Shown: positions 28,001-45,338 of the stretch, piece by piece
How positions within the stretch are numbered: position 1 is the stretch's first letter
Layout: each line of letters opens with the position of its first letter
NCBI RefSeq assembly: GCF_001411555.2
Contig: NC_049911.1
Span: 31,531,044-31,595,043, forward strand
DNA from: Juglans regia
Taxonomy: Eukaryota; Streptophyta; Magnoliopsida; Fagales; Juglandaceae
Length of the DNA stretch: 64,000 nt
Reading direction: 5' to 3'
The notes under the pieces: model-generated
Databases searched by the model: none
The model's input: only the letters and a program-made list of their open reading frames with translations
Told to the model about the DNA's origin: nothing
Position numbers and translations under genes: made by a program

Positions 28001-31000
28001 AGAGTCTCCTATGAGATAAACCTGGTGAGAAAATTCAGGACATTACCAGAGTTAGAACACAAGTCCACCGTTAGTGGTATCGTATTATAAGTTGACTTAT
28101 CATATGCATTTGTCATTTTATTTTCCCTTATTTTTTTTATTTTAGTGTTGGAGGAGATCCTTTTAATAATCACCTAGTTAAAAAGGTTAAATATAATAAT
28201 TAAGAAGCTTAAAATTGCACCCAAGTAATGTAGGTTACGTGCATTCTTAATATTAAGAAAGCTAGTTCATTCTGGCTTACAGATAATAACAACCAAACTA
28301 CTTGTCACTTGAGCATCAACTTCATTTGCTATGATTTCAGAGGCTTTCTTGGTAGTAAAAGGTCAGATTTTACTCAAGAAAAGTCAAGTGAGAAATGTAT
28401 CTTACCACCATCCATGCAGAAATATATTTTAATTTTACTTACCTACTTCTCTCCCTGGAGAAGATAGGCAAATTGTAGCTTACACCCCTCATGCTTTGAT
28501 TATATTCTAATCAAAGACCTCCATTAACTTGCTAACAGACATTTTTATTTCCAATTATACCCTCTGAATTTCCCTCTTTCCCACGACCACTTTTCTTCTC
28601 TCCCTTCTCAACCTCTCCTCCCTACTCTATCAACCAACCCCTACCATGTGCCACAGCCATGGTAAAAAAATAAAATCAGGCCAAAGCACTAGGAGCGTCA
28701 GGTACAATATCCCAAGAAGATGAGATGAGCATCACCCATCTGAAAGACTAAAATAGTAATAAAACCCACAAAATACCACTATATAAGAAGTCACTTGCTC
28801 GGTTGCAATTTGTTGCCAAGTAAGAATTATATATTGTTTAATCGCTCTTTCCTTTAATTTTAGTACCGAATTTATCAACCATCTGAATCCCACAAGTCAG
28901 AAGATATCTGATTCTCAACCTGATTCTAAACATTATGTGATTATCATGAGCCACATACTGCTCCCTCATTCCAATCTTATATGACATCTATGCACGATGC
29001 AGTTGATCCCACAAACACATCACGAGATCTTTCATGAATTATAAGATCAAAAAATGTATACCATAAGATATGAAATACAGATAATTGAAGCAGTACGGTA
29101 CTGAAAAAACACATGGATCTTTAGAGAATAATGACTAACCAGGAAATTGATAACTAACTTACAGGATTGCTACCCGTGCCAACAGGAAGCCTCTCATCAT
29201 CTGCGGGAGAAGGTAAATTGTGGAAGGTGCAAATTTCTGCTAGGCATTCTAACCATTTGTCTGCATTTAGTGCAAGACATGCTCCCTAAGACATTTCAGA
29301 GAGAATATTTAACAAGGGATTTGAGAAGACAAATATATCAGGCACTTCACATTTAGCAACAAGGAAAGTCCAGAAATATCTAGCAGACAAAATTGTAGAT
29401 CAAGAAGATGGATTACAAAATGTGAAAAATGAACTGGCAAAAAACTCACCTTCCATATAAGTTCTCTCTTTCCTGGATTTCCAACCCAAAGCTTGGATAA
29501 CCATTCTCTCATTTCTCGTTGTCCCATGCAATTGCCTGAGCTCCAAGGAGAATTGTAGTGGTCTCTATCTTTATCCAAAAACATGGATAAGAAATTTATA
29601 TCATAGGAAAAACCTTGTTTCCACAAATTATATCTTTTAGAGGCACCGTTGGTAGTTCTTTCTTTACTAGGATCATCTCCAGGTTTCAGAACTCTGACCC
29701 TCTTTTCTTTCCTAGTCAGGTCGGAGCAACTGAAATCATCATCATTGTAGCACATGTTCTCATCTGCATCCTCGAAACTGCCTTCATCAAGAGCAAGCAA
29801 TCCAGCACGGCAAACTCCTTTATGGCGATAACCAGGGGCCATATCCAAACAAGCAAATTCAAAGTTTGTGGAATTCACAAAATTCTGTGTGACAGCAATG
29901 GTGGTTTCCAGATTCAGGACACAATGCCACCATCCACTTGGAACAAAAATTGTCTCCCCCGGTAATTGGGTACACTCAAATGGCTTGTCTTCATCAGCAA
30001 GTAGTGGATAAATATCAAGCCACCACTATACAAACAAAAGAAAAGAAAAAAAAGGCTATTCATTGTAAGTTGAATAGATATAATAGAATATCAGAATAGT
30101 TCACAAAGTAAACCACATTCTGCATTGAATACCTGCAGTGACGATGGAGTCTCGACATTGACATCACCATCTTCTTCATTTACGTGCACTGTTACTCCCA
30201 AGGGTACTCTTCCTGGTGGATACAATGCCCACCTATTCAACATGTAGACATATTGCTTCAAGCCAGGTATTCCAATCATAGCGAAGCGATACAAAATGTG
30301 AAAGATATCATGCAGCAAATTGGATGAGATACAAAAGGTGGAACTCCAATTAAGCATTGAATGGATTAAGGAAAATACTAGATAATTTTGTTATGTGATA
30401 TTCCAGAAATTAAGCGCATAAAGAATAGCCACCTCTTGCTTATGCGGTATTTTCCTTACACCAGGCATGAATCAAATTCAACATGCTTCTATTTTCCCCA
30501 ATGTGGGATCCAATTCTTACATTTTCCCAAGAATTTCCATTTCTGTTTTACAAAAAAAATCTATCCTAGAGCTGTGTTGAGTAATTAACTATGAGAAATG
30601 ATAGCTGCAATTATGAGTGCGCAAACGCCGTGCAATCACTTGAAAAATAGTGAATAAATACAGGATCCACATAAAAAAAATTAATTTTTTAATAGTGGAC
30701 CCTACTCTTTTTCAAAGTGACTATACGGCGCTTGCACACTCCACGATTATATGTAGCATTACTCATTAATTATTTACGAACCTGAGTACCAAAAAACAAA
30801 ACAGTAAAATAGTTTCATCATGTGCACATGCTCATCAACTACCACATGCATAAGCTGCGACAGGTAATAGTTACACTGGCAACCATGAGTTAAATTGGGT
30901 AGAACCACTGCACAAATACGCACTGTTAACAAGCAGTTAATTGTGAGATTTACCGTTTACGACCACACAAAAGGGTATTCCAGGCACTGGTAAGAGCTGG

Positions 31001-34000
31001 ATCAATATGCCAAGAGGCACCAGACCTCTCTGGCCCAACAATAAGCCATCTAAATGGAGGTCGTTGATCTCTATCTAAGACATCAAAAAAGTCTTCCTGA
31101 AATAGATGTGGGACACTGTAGTCCTTCAACAAACCAGGTGCAACTTCCCCAAACTGCAAAAACAATAAAAAAAAATTTAAAAAATTTGAAAGAAAAAAAA
31201 AAAAGAAACATCATAATAGAGTATTGGTAATTTAGCACATATATAGGGGCACCTTGTCATCAAAAATATATATGGGATCCTCATCGTGCTGAAGTTTCAT
31301 GTATGAGACATAATCTTTGAATTTTATCAAGATTTTCTGTGAACTCTTCTGAGAAATCCTGAATGTCGTATCTCCATATTTCAGTAAAAACTGGTCAGTT
31401 GTCCATGTACACCTCGCAGGCCAAGAATCTGCCAGTCCAGTGAGCAAAACCTGGTAGAATTTTCAACAAAACTCCATGTGAATAAAATAAACAACACACT
31501 AGGAATCACATGGAATGATTCCCAATTTGCCAACTGATAAATATAGGAGTGTATTACAGAAAAGAAACCAACACATCTTGGTAAAGTTTTATCATTTCCT
31601 CTACTGTTTACCTAAGTTTATCATTGAAAAGAAGATGGAAGGGAAATTTGGCCCCGGAATTTAAATAAGACTAGCATAATAGGTAAGTGCAGGCAACAAA
31701 TATGTGAAGTCACAGATATTGGAATTTGTTACATATGTATTCATGGTTGTAAAACCAGTGGAATGGCAGAGGTAGGCCAGAGAGTAATGGCCATTCAATT
31801 GGCACAGGTGTTGGGGGTGATGGCAATGCTAGCAAATGTGGTTGCCTGGTGGTGATGTTGTGTGCCAAGTATAGGTGGCACAATAAGTGGTAAGATGTAA
31901 ATGATAATGGAGGCATTGTTAGTGACAGAAACATGCTGATTGCTTGTGCCAGCAGTGGTAGCAGTGAGGCATGGCTCCAGTGGCAGCAACAACTATCTTG
32001 GAGGTCAGTATGGCGCTGGTGGCAAAAGTGACAGTTTATTTCAGGGAAAGTATCACTATAGCAACATAGAAACTTATAAATAAAGCCCACAATCATAGAT
32101 ATGCATAAAGTACGAGAAGAAACGACTGCAATCAGGGTCCATATATGTGACATTGTCACAAAAAAGGGATTAAAGGAATGAAGAGCAAAATGGCCCAGAG
32201 GATGCCATGATAAATCTAAATGAGAAATGTGTGCACATAATGATTTGGAAGACAATGGTCCCAGAAAAATCTAATTAATCAAATGTCAACCATTATCACA
32301 TTACCGGTTTTTTCCCATCATACTGGTGATAAAACTCTTCTATAGAGAGATCCTTCTTTCTTTCCACAGTACCATTGTCAAAAGAAAACCCATACAATGA
32401 CGTATGGCTCCTGTATAATCTTCTGTACAAGAACAAAGAGTTGAATCCTGCAGAAAGGTATATTATAAACAATGACTTCAACACTTCAGAGACAATTAAT
32501 AAAAGATACTTCAGACAATAGTCACATAATGGCTTCAGAAACATTTCCTCCATGTCAGTTTACTAATATCATGACCAAAAAAATCAAAAAATGAATCCCT
32601 GGAAATAGTTATTGAACAATTCCCCTCCATCACATATTGTTACTCCTCTATACCATTTTGGGATGTCCTAAAATATCAGTATACATTTTTTTTGAAAATT
32701 AATGAATTAAATGATGTTTCTTGAACTTGAGTTTTCTGAAAAAGATCAACACTATGAGTGGATACTATGAGCGGATAAAGCACTGAAGATACTATGGCAA
32801 GGAAACAGTTACCATCAAAATGTAGTGGTTTTCTGCAAGGTTCTTCACATTCATTGGGCAGACTCTCCCTACATAAAAAAAGAATCAACAGTCATTTACA
32901 GAACATGAACTATAAACTTGGACTATAACTTTTATAGCTCATTAAAATCACAAGAATAAAATGATTCAAAAGAATAAACCTAGTTTCACTTATAAAATAA
33001 AGAAATAACTAAACCTAGTTTCAAATCCAAAGAAGTAACCCTAATATCAGCAACACTCAAGCAGGAATTGTGAGGCATACAAATGCAGAGCTGTTTTCTT
33101 CCATGAGCCTCTGTACTGGAGCGAACCATTTGGTCTTTTAAGGCATAGAATCATCCACAGTGGTTCTTCATTACATAATATGTACATCACACTGCATATC
33201 GGAAAGGAAAAAAAAAATTATATTAGGGAGAACATAAATCTGCCACCTAAACTAACTTCAACAATTTTTTTTAAGTTAGCAAGTGACATACAAATAGGTG
33301 AACAAAGACCAAAAACAATCATTGATCAAAATGAAAATTATGATGATAATGAGATCTCCATGGTTATTCTGAATTGAAGAGCGTGAAGATATTACATTTA
33401 GGATATTTGCATTTCCCAGACAAAAACTTGATTCAAAAGAACCTAGGAGTTAAATTTCCCTTTTATGTATTCAAAACATATTCAACACTTCTTTGCAGAT
33501 TGTATATGGACGAAGATTCCATACGCAAAGGAACTTGGTTTGCAACTGTATCTAATCCATTGCATATTTATAAACGCATGGTCATCAGTACAGAACGTTA
33601 ACCCAACAATCTCTAATGACCGTTATAAGGCTTAACTTTGGCATTTAAATCCTGCCGATATGCCAATTCTAGTCTCACTCGATCGAATTCATCTTCCATA
33701 ACCAGACGACTATATTATGGTGCAAACAAGTAATATTCGATACAATGTCTCACTCATTTGCCATCCTCTATAAACCACCAATTCTAACATCTCTTAAATT
33801 ACATGTCCTATTGTTCACATTCTGAGAACTCCTGGTAACTGGCTCTCGATTAGTCAAAATAGTCTAGTTCCTCGTTCTTGGCAACAAAAATCAAATTTAG
33901 GATACTCAGATTTAGGATACGGATTTAGCAATCAATATGATATTAAGAAACAAAAGAAATGTGCTGTGTAAAATCCCGAATACTTGTGAGTTGAAATAAC

Positions 34001-34225
34001 TACGCATAATCTAACGTATAAACCCTAGAGATATCGATTGCAGAGCAGGTTAATTGGAATGAAAACCGCAAAGAACCTGCTGACGCAAGCGAGGCGAGCG
34101 ATATCTCGAGGAGTAAGGTATTCCAATATAGCGCATATGGTTTCATCAGGAAGGACCCGAAGGTCTCCGAGGGCGTCTAGTCTGCGATCTCTGGGCTCGA
34201 AAGCCTGGGCTTGAGAATTGTCCAT
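25013..34225 (-). CDS. JMJ21: F-box / JmjC / kinase-like protein (JMJ21-like), 16 exons
   Basis: Exons: 34225-34077, 33191-33081, 32868-32813, 32447-32305, 31450-31253, 31153-30954, 30232-30133, 30025-29450, 29285-29163, 28021-27941, 27866-27535, 27400-27143, 26191-26107, 25976-25751, 25396-25231, 25151-25013; 980 residues. It matches Arabidopsis At1g78280. Domains in order: an F-box (about 24-65, [21 protein letters not shown]); a JmjC domain with iron ligands H268 and D270 ([13 protein letters not shown]) and H353 ([10 protein letters not shown]); and a C-terminal aminoglycoside-phosphotransferase-like fold. That fold has HSDIMDDN (H820, D822, N827) and ILDFSD (D873), followed by [11 protein letters not shown]. 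Both active sites look complete. JmjC enzymes hydroxylate or demethylate proteins with 2-oxoglutarate; the F-box suggests a link to SCF ubiquitin ligase. The substrate is unknown to me. The ATG at 34225 gives a compact N-terminus; an in-frame ATG at 34366 would add 47 residues and is less likely. Intron 6 carries a MITE. Confidence 0.93.
26747..26842. repeat. Direct repeat in JMJ21 intron 12
   Basis: A roughly 30-base unit, GAACTCACAAGGTTAACCAA followed by AACGTCTTTA, occurs at 26747 and again 65 bases later at 26812. This looks like a local tandem duplication within an intron, perhaps part of a MITE. Confidence 0.75.
30593..30764. mobile_element. MITE of the 172-bp family in JMJ21 intron 6
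   Basis: Starts GAGAAATGATAGCTGCAATT and ends ATTATATGTAGCATTACTC, with inverted repeats of about 60 bases. The 9 bases on each side are ATTAACTAT and ATTAATTAT, one mismatch apart, consistent with a 9-bp target duplication. It is the same type as the copy in the SnRK2 intron. Confidence 0.88.
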
Positions 34226-35216
34226 CGGTGACCTTTGCGAAGTGAAGAAATTGGATGCGATTTGAATTACAAGGTGGCGTCTCCGGGCATTGTTCGGTCT
34301 TTTCTTTTTCAAGTTTGCTTCTTGCTTGGAAACAACGCGGCAGCTTGGCAGTGAGAAAGCTTGCAACTTCGCACGCGTGGAACGTGTTCCTTGCGCGGTT
34401 CAACCGCGTGCACCTGCACCGTGATTTCACGCCTCCTCATAGGCTGGCTGGTTTTGAGGGCAAAGACTGCGGTGTTTTGACGCCATATAATCATAGATTG
34501 ACACCAAAAAGTTCTCTAATCTTTCAATTAATTGGAACTTATTTTTAATTATTTATTGATATATTAAAAAAATTAGAAAATAAAAAATATGTCTGAGACG
34601 GCGGGGCGGCCACAAATACAAACACCCCAAGGTCAATGTCCTCGCAAAGCAAATATAGGTGAGTCATCATTGCCTGGCAACGACAAAACCTTAAATGATA
34701 GACACGCGAACCTCACTGATTATCTTCCATTAGTGAGATTAAGGAGTGAGTTTGTAATTGTTTATCTTCAATCCAAACTGCAAAGATAAGGGGAAAAGAG
34801 TGCTAATTTAGGATGAAGAAAAATCATCATTTTTATTTGTATTGTTTGGTATTCATCCAACAAACCCTTAGCCCATTCCTCAGCTCGTCCAAGTGGCTGA
34901 AAGGTAGACCCCATTATGCACAATGCTATCTTCCTTAGAATAATCACAGCCTCGCATACTGTATACAAGACACATACCAACCAAACATAACAAATAAAGT
35001 ATAAAATGCGGTCACATCTTTTGCATTTATTCCGCTACCCTTTAATAGTCTCATACCGTCGATTTCTTTCAGTATACACGTACAATACACAACATAAAAT
35101 AACTAAAAAAAAAAAAGATTCAAAAGTGATAAATGCTAGCACAGCTACTATTGACTTAGAGAACAAACATGCTGGTGAGAGAACAGACATGCTGGTGAGA
35201 GCACTTAAAAGCCCCT
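34226..35216. other. Spacer upstream of JMJ21, downstream of DAHP synthase
   Basis: The left 280 bases are the GC-richer leader and promoter of JMJ21. The right part is the probable 3' UTR of the DAHP synthase gene. It contains a short duplicated phrase, ACATGCTGGTGAGAG, at 35168 and 35189. No exon is supported. Confidence 0.6.
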
Positions 35217-39370
<4,154 letters not shown>

Positions 39371-40271
39371 TATTGTGCTTCTCTCTCAATATCTCACTGC
39401 AAAAATATGAGAGACAGAGAAGATGCAGAGGTACCTGAAGAGATAGAGAGACGAATGTCGGGGGGTTTTTATAAATGAAGGATTTCGCTTATGTGGGTCG
39501 GAGGAGGAGGACGAAGGAGTTGGGGTAGTTGGTGAGTAGAAAGAGATTGCGGGGGTAGTTGAGACGTGGGGATATTATAGTAAATTCGTTTACATGAAAG
39601 GATATTTTTTAAATTTTTAGGGTTAATAATGCCTTTCCATTCAAGTTCTTCTTCTCCGTTCAAAGTTCAGTTAAAAAAACTTTATAAATATAAAGTCAAT
39701 GTGATTTATTATAGTATATTAAATTCTAAATTTTTTATTATAAAATAATTATAATATATTAGGTATAATTGCATCAATCCAATTTATGAGTTTGATTTTT
39801 ATAAGATATTTTTTAAAACCTTGACACTTCCCATCCCCTTGTACTTGGATTGGTACCTATTTTTTATTAGAGAAGTAATATTCTGAGTTTTCTTAATTAT
39901 TATTATTTTTTATCATTTTAATGTGATATCAAGTGATTAAAACAAAATTTACTATTTTACTTGTTTTCATTCGTAGAATTTCTCATCGATCAAGCAGAGG
40001 ATGATGATATGATGATTAAATAATTAAAAATAAGAAAAATCCTCTTGCGATCAAGTTTGCACATCTAATCACGCACTGATACTAATATATAAGACATTTA
40101 TTTAATAAAATTGTGTGAATTAAATACGAAAATCATTTTCGTTAGATAGAAGGTCTTCTTATTCTCTCAACAAAAAAAAAATTTAATTTTTCGTGAGCCA
40201 AACCGCTTATATTTAGTAATACTCTTAAAAATAATATTTTTCTTTTCATTATAATAGTAAACAAGTAATGC

Positions 40272-40463
40272 GAATAGCTAGTTTAGTTACACAAAATTAA
40301 ATCATTTCATTTCATATAATCATTATAATTTTTTCAAACTCATACACAAAATATAATAAATAATTTAATTTTTAAAATAAAAATAATATTTTAATAATAT
40401 TTTATTCAACTTTCAATAAAACATCTCATTTTATCTCATATAAATTGTGTAACCAAACGATAC
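40272..40463. mobile_element. Tourist-like MITE
   Basis: Inner ends AGTTTAGTTACACAA and TTGTGTAACCAAACGATAC are inverted repeats, and the AT-rich core has CATTTCATTTCAT and ACATCTCATTTTATCTCAT as in other copies. Exact borders are uncertain by a few bases. Confidence 0.6.
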
Positions 40464-41875
40464 TTAAGATCACGTTAGCCAATATCACACTGTGAAAAAT
40501 AGATAATAAAATTTAGGATAAAAAGTCATATTTTTCTAATAATAAGAGAAAATGAAGTTGTTAAAAAAAAAAAAACGTGTATATTCATTTCCTTTTCCCC
40601 AAATTTAGAATTAACAATCTGGTTAGTGTCCACCGATGAATAAGAGTAAGTAATTATTATTGAATAATATTATTCATCATTTCAATTCTTATCATCTCTT
40701 CATCATCTCACTATATGATATTAGACTATATTTTACTTATAAATCTATTATCTAATACTATATTATAGAATGATGTGAGAATGATAAGAAAATGAATGAT
40801 GAATATATATTTTTATTATTATTTAGATAAGTGGACGTTTTCTTTTTTATGTTCTATGTATTTTTAAATAATTGATTGGATGATTTTTTTCGTTGATTCA
40901 TATCTTGTTTGTTTTCACGTATCCTTTCAACTCATTTCATATAATCTAATCATTACGACTTTATTAAATTTTTACATAAAATAAAATAAATAATTTATTT
41001 TTTTTTAAATTTTAAAACAAAAATAATATTAAAAAATATATTTTAACAATATTTTATTTAATTTTTAACTTTAATCTGAACTCATCTCATTTATAAAAAT
41101 AAACGAGGCATTAAAGGTTTTGTGGCATCAACTTTTGAAAAATTAATAGACAAAAGAAGATAAATCTGTAAATTGATAAATATTAATGTGTCGTACCGTT
41201 AAATTTAAAATGGTATTTGGGATTGAGATAAAAACTCATTTAGTGGTGCTCCTATTACCCCTGAGAGATGGATTGGTAACACATATAAATGTTTCTTCCT
41301 CTTTCTAGTGTGTAATAGATAATAAAGACATTAATGAAATAATTTGTTCATAGTTACAAAACTAGTAAAATATTTTAGTGCTATTCATAATTCCTCCTTT
41401 TATTTTTATTTTTGCTGCTTATTCTTGCAAAAAAATGTTTCAATTAAATAAACATTGTGCATTATGCGTTAGTGATGAAGGATCACCATTAACATTTATT
41501 CAAAACAGTGACCAAGAAACCTCATTTGGTTTGAATCTTACAAATTTATTTTAAAATAGCTAAGATCCTTTCATTAATTGGAAATATCTTAGTTTTAAGA
41601 GAATTAATGATCGAATCATTATTCTTATGGATTGAAAAAATTATTTTAAAATAATATTAAAACGAGAAATTTAGTAAAAGTAACTTTTTACAATAAAAAA
41701 TAAATTTATGAAGATTGACGTGTGTGAGAGAGAGAGAGAGAGGCGGCAGCATCATGACCGTGGCCAAGAGCCATCTGGTGGTGTCCCGACGATCGTGATG
41801 GTTGTTGGGAGGCCTTCCTTCCACGTTTTTTTATTTCAAAACGAAAATAGAATTTTTTATTATCATTTTTGTAGT

Positions 41876-42044
41876 GAGAAATGATAATTTTAATTGTAAA
41901 TGTATAAATATCGTATAATTATTTAAAAAAATAAATAAATATAGAATTTCTGTAAAAATAAATAAATTATATATAATAAATCTCTTTTTTTTTTAAATAA
42001 TTATACAATACTTACATATTTTACGATTATATATAATATTATTT
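41876..42044. mobile_element. Decayed copy of the 172-bp MITE family
   Basis: Starts GAGAAATGATAATTTTAATT and ends TTTTACGATTATATATAATA, similar to the family ends but shifted towards A/T, as expected from methylation-driven decay. No target duplication is left. Confidence 0.65.
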
Positions 42045-43172
42045 TAATAATAAATAAATAAATAAATGGTGAGAGAATAATGATTAAGAAGATGTTAAAT
42101 AAGTTTTTCTTAAAAAGATTATAACTATCATGTGAGAATGAAAATTATAAAATAAAAATACACTAGAATGTTGTAGGCGCTCATCACCAAAAAGAGAATA
42201 AAAACCAAGTGGATAATGTGGCATGGTGTAATTATACGAAATCATGATTCACGAGTTACGCAAAACCTGAAGACCAACAACTTTTTTCTCATTTTTTTTT
42301 TTCTGGAAATTGACAAAAGCACCCCTCCACTAGGACGCTGGAAAATTAGATCCCAACTCGCACACACACCTACCCACTCTCGTTTCATGCACAACTCTCT
42401 GTCTCTCTCTCTCCTACCACCACCCGTTTATAAAGAAAAATCTTGCTTATCATTATTTACACCCCCACGTCAATATATAATTTATTTTTTTTATCTTTTT
42501 ATTTAAATATACTTATATTAATATGTAAATATATATATTTAAATAAAAGAAAATTTATACTTATTCTCATGCTACAAATAATTTTTTTATTTTTTTATTT
42601 AAATAAATATATAATGTATAGATGACAAGAGGGAGAAATAAATAAATAACTGTAGTGTATTAAAATGATAAGTAATCTTTATCGTTTATAAATAAATAAA
42701 TAAATTCCTCAATTCTATATACACGTGTTGTTGATTCCGGTACATGATTTGGCATATTCTCTCTCTTACATCTCCCCTGGGGCAGGGTGCATGTATCGTT
42801 CGGCACAGAGAGGTGCTGATTATTAGATGTGTGACGTGTCAACAACTTGAAGGAGCTTTCAAAGCATTTTAAACTTACGAACCAAATTCAAAATGGTAGC
42901 TGGAATCATCTTCTAAGGGCAAAAATATTTTTTCCCTTTTTATTTAGTTTCTTCGTTGTTTTGGTCAAGATTTGTAGGTAGACGTTGGGTTTCAACCTTT
43001 TTTATAAAGTTTTGAAGAAACAAATATCTCATATATCAAACATTATGACGACACGAAGCTGTATAGCCTGTATTTTTTTCTCACTTCCTTTTGCCTTTTT
43101 GACCGATTGTCAGTATAATTCCAAGAGAATTCCAAACAATGATTAAGTACATGCGAAGGGGATATTTTTATA

Positions 43173-43345
43173 AAGTAATGTTATATACAATCGTAGAATA
43201 CGTAAATATCGTGCAGTTATTTTGAAAAATAATGAGATTTATTATTAAAAAATTAATTTATTTTCATGTGAGTCTTATATTTATTTATTTTTTTCAAAAC
43301 GACAACACGACACTTGCACACTCACAATTGTAAGTATTATTTCTC
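43173..43345. mobile_element. MITE of the 172-bp family with perfect 9-bp duplication
   Basis: Present in the opposite orientation to the intronic copies: starts AAGTAATGTTATATACAATC and ends ACTCACAATTGTAAGTATTA then TTTCTC. The 9 bases ATTTTTATA are found exactly at 43164-43172 and 43346-43354. This copy fixes the element borders and the 9-bp duplication of the family, as in Mutator-type MITEs. Confidence 0.92.
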
Positions 43346-45328
43346 ATTTTTATAACAGGAGTCACAACTCGCGACTCAGTGCATTCACATTAGATTCTTC
43401 ATAAAATTTTTTATAATTTGATTAAAAAGTACATTTTTTAAAATTTTTTCTAAATTTTACTCATTTTTTAAAAATCTTATACATCTCATTCTTTATCCAT
43501 ATTTCTATTATATTAAATAATATTTTTTTATTCTTTATTTATTATTTTTTTCTCTCACTTTTATTTACAATCTTAACTACTAATTATTTTGTCTTATTAT
43601 CTTCACATTTTTCAAATATCACATTCTACTAAATATTTATACGATTTTGATTACCGAATACAATATTATTTTTCAAACCGAAATTCGTATTATAAAAATA
43701 ATAAATTTTTTTAATATGTGTACTTTTTAACGGTAACATTTTGAACTTCTACCTCCAACGATAACATCTTGAACTCCTGCATCTAACGATAATATTTTTG
43801 TCTTTTCTGAAAGGATAATTTTTTTTGTCTTCTCTCAAACGGTAATATTTTTTGTCATATACGTAATGGTAATTTTTTCTCTATAAATACATATTTTGTT
43901 TGCATTTATATTTTCACAAACTAAAGTCTCATTTAATCTAAAGAATTAAAATTTAATAGTCTTTTTTGATATCTCACTCACTTCATAATACAAAAAAAGT
44001 AATAGTAATGCATGTCTTAAAAATGAGAATCGATTTCTTCGAACAAAGTCTAAAATCATAAATCTAAACGAGGATGAAAAAGAAAAACAATTTGCAAATC
44101 ATTTGGTGGAGCCGGCTGCCTTGCCCGAAAGGCCGACGCATTGCGGCTCGGTAATTTCATTTGCTGGGCCGGCTTGAGGCCCGAGTTATCCCAACCTTAA
44201 TCGGTAGCCACTCCTGGGCCTAATAGCATGGAGTTACCGGATATTCCAACTCTGAACCTACCTAAATAACCAGCACATGGGAATGCAGCCGCAGGATCAG
44301 AAAAAATGGATTCGGGAGGCAAATCAATCAGATCATGCTACAGTTAGTTATAGGATTTTTTTTTCTTTTTTGTATATATATATTTTAAATATTTAAAAAA
44401 AATAAAAAAATAATAATATTATTAAAAAAATACTTATTTAATGACTAAATAAAAAAAAATTTTAAAAAATTATAACGGTAGAATGAAGCTATAGAATAGA
44501 AGGACAAGAGTAGTATTATCTACTCATGATAAAGTTGAAAAAATCCACGCGGTATTTTTTTTTTTTCTTAGAATAATCACACGTCTCTTCATTCGTAGAA
44601 AGCATAGTGTACAAAATTCCTTCGGAAAATATTATAAAAACTAAGTGATTTTTTATTGGTAAGACTTGAGAAAGAATTCCAAGGCTGCTGCTTCACTCAC
44701 CGGTAGGAATCAGGATGGTGCAAGTCATTTTCAGTTGGTAGTTGTTGACAAGAAATTTAGCAACCACGCCCATCCAACGACGTACAAAATGGGGCCTGCG
44801 AAATTATTAAGTGAAAAGGGAAGGGAGGAGGGGTAGGCCCTTTTAGCTTTATCATTGAGGGAGGAAGGTTGCACGAATCTCATCTTATGCCTCTGTCTGT
44901 CATTTCAATTGCTGATCATAATTCATAGTTTGTTTTGAACCCTTACAGTTCGATTTTTACCCTTTTTACTCTTTGGTTTATGGGATTTAAAGGTATAGAA
45001 ATATAATCTTACGATATTTACTGAATATTTATTATAATTAGAGAAATTTAGTCTGACAATTATAAAACTTATGGGATCTATTTTATATGTCTAATTTTCT
45101 TAATTAGCACACTTTTATGTAATATCATGCCCGTAATTTTATTTTATTTTTAAATTTTTGGAAGGTAAAAAAAAAAAAAAAAAAAGGATTTGACAAGGGG
45201 AAAATGGGGGACCATTGTCTGATCTATGATAAGAATTATTAAAGGTCTCTCACAGCCACAGGTGCATGTAATAATCCCCATTGCTAATCCTGCAACAGCG
45301 TAACCTGCACAGCAATGGACCCCTCCTG

Positions 45329-45338
45329 CTATAAATAG
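45329..45338 (+). promoter_or_regulatory. Orphan TATA-like motif
   Basis: CTATAAATAG is followed about 28 bases on by TCAGGATCACAACC, which looks like a plant core promoter and leader. No coding frame follows; the first ATG opens only a few codons. It may drive a non-coding RNA, or be the remnant of a lost gene. Confidence 0.25.

Noticed and set aside
31710..32255. 181-codon open frame on the minus strand
   Set aside because: It lies wholly in JMJ21 intron 4, is low in complexity, has no recognisable domain, and the flanking exons join in phase without it.
34226..34366. Longer N-terminus for JMJ21 from the ATG at 34366
   Set aside because: The added 47 residues are Arg/Lys-rich and low in similarity to the family; the ATG at 34225 places the F-box at the usual distance from the start.
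44106..44210. GC-rich patch suspected to be a tRNA or other RNA gene
   Set aside because: I found no cloverleaf arms, A/B box pair or CCA-adjacent stem.
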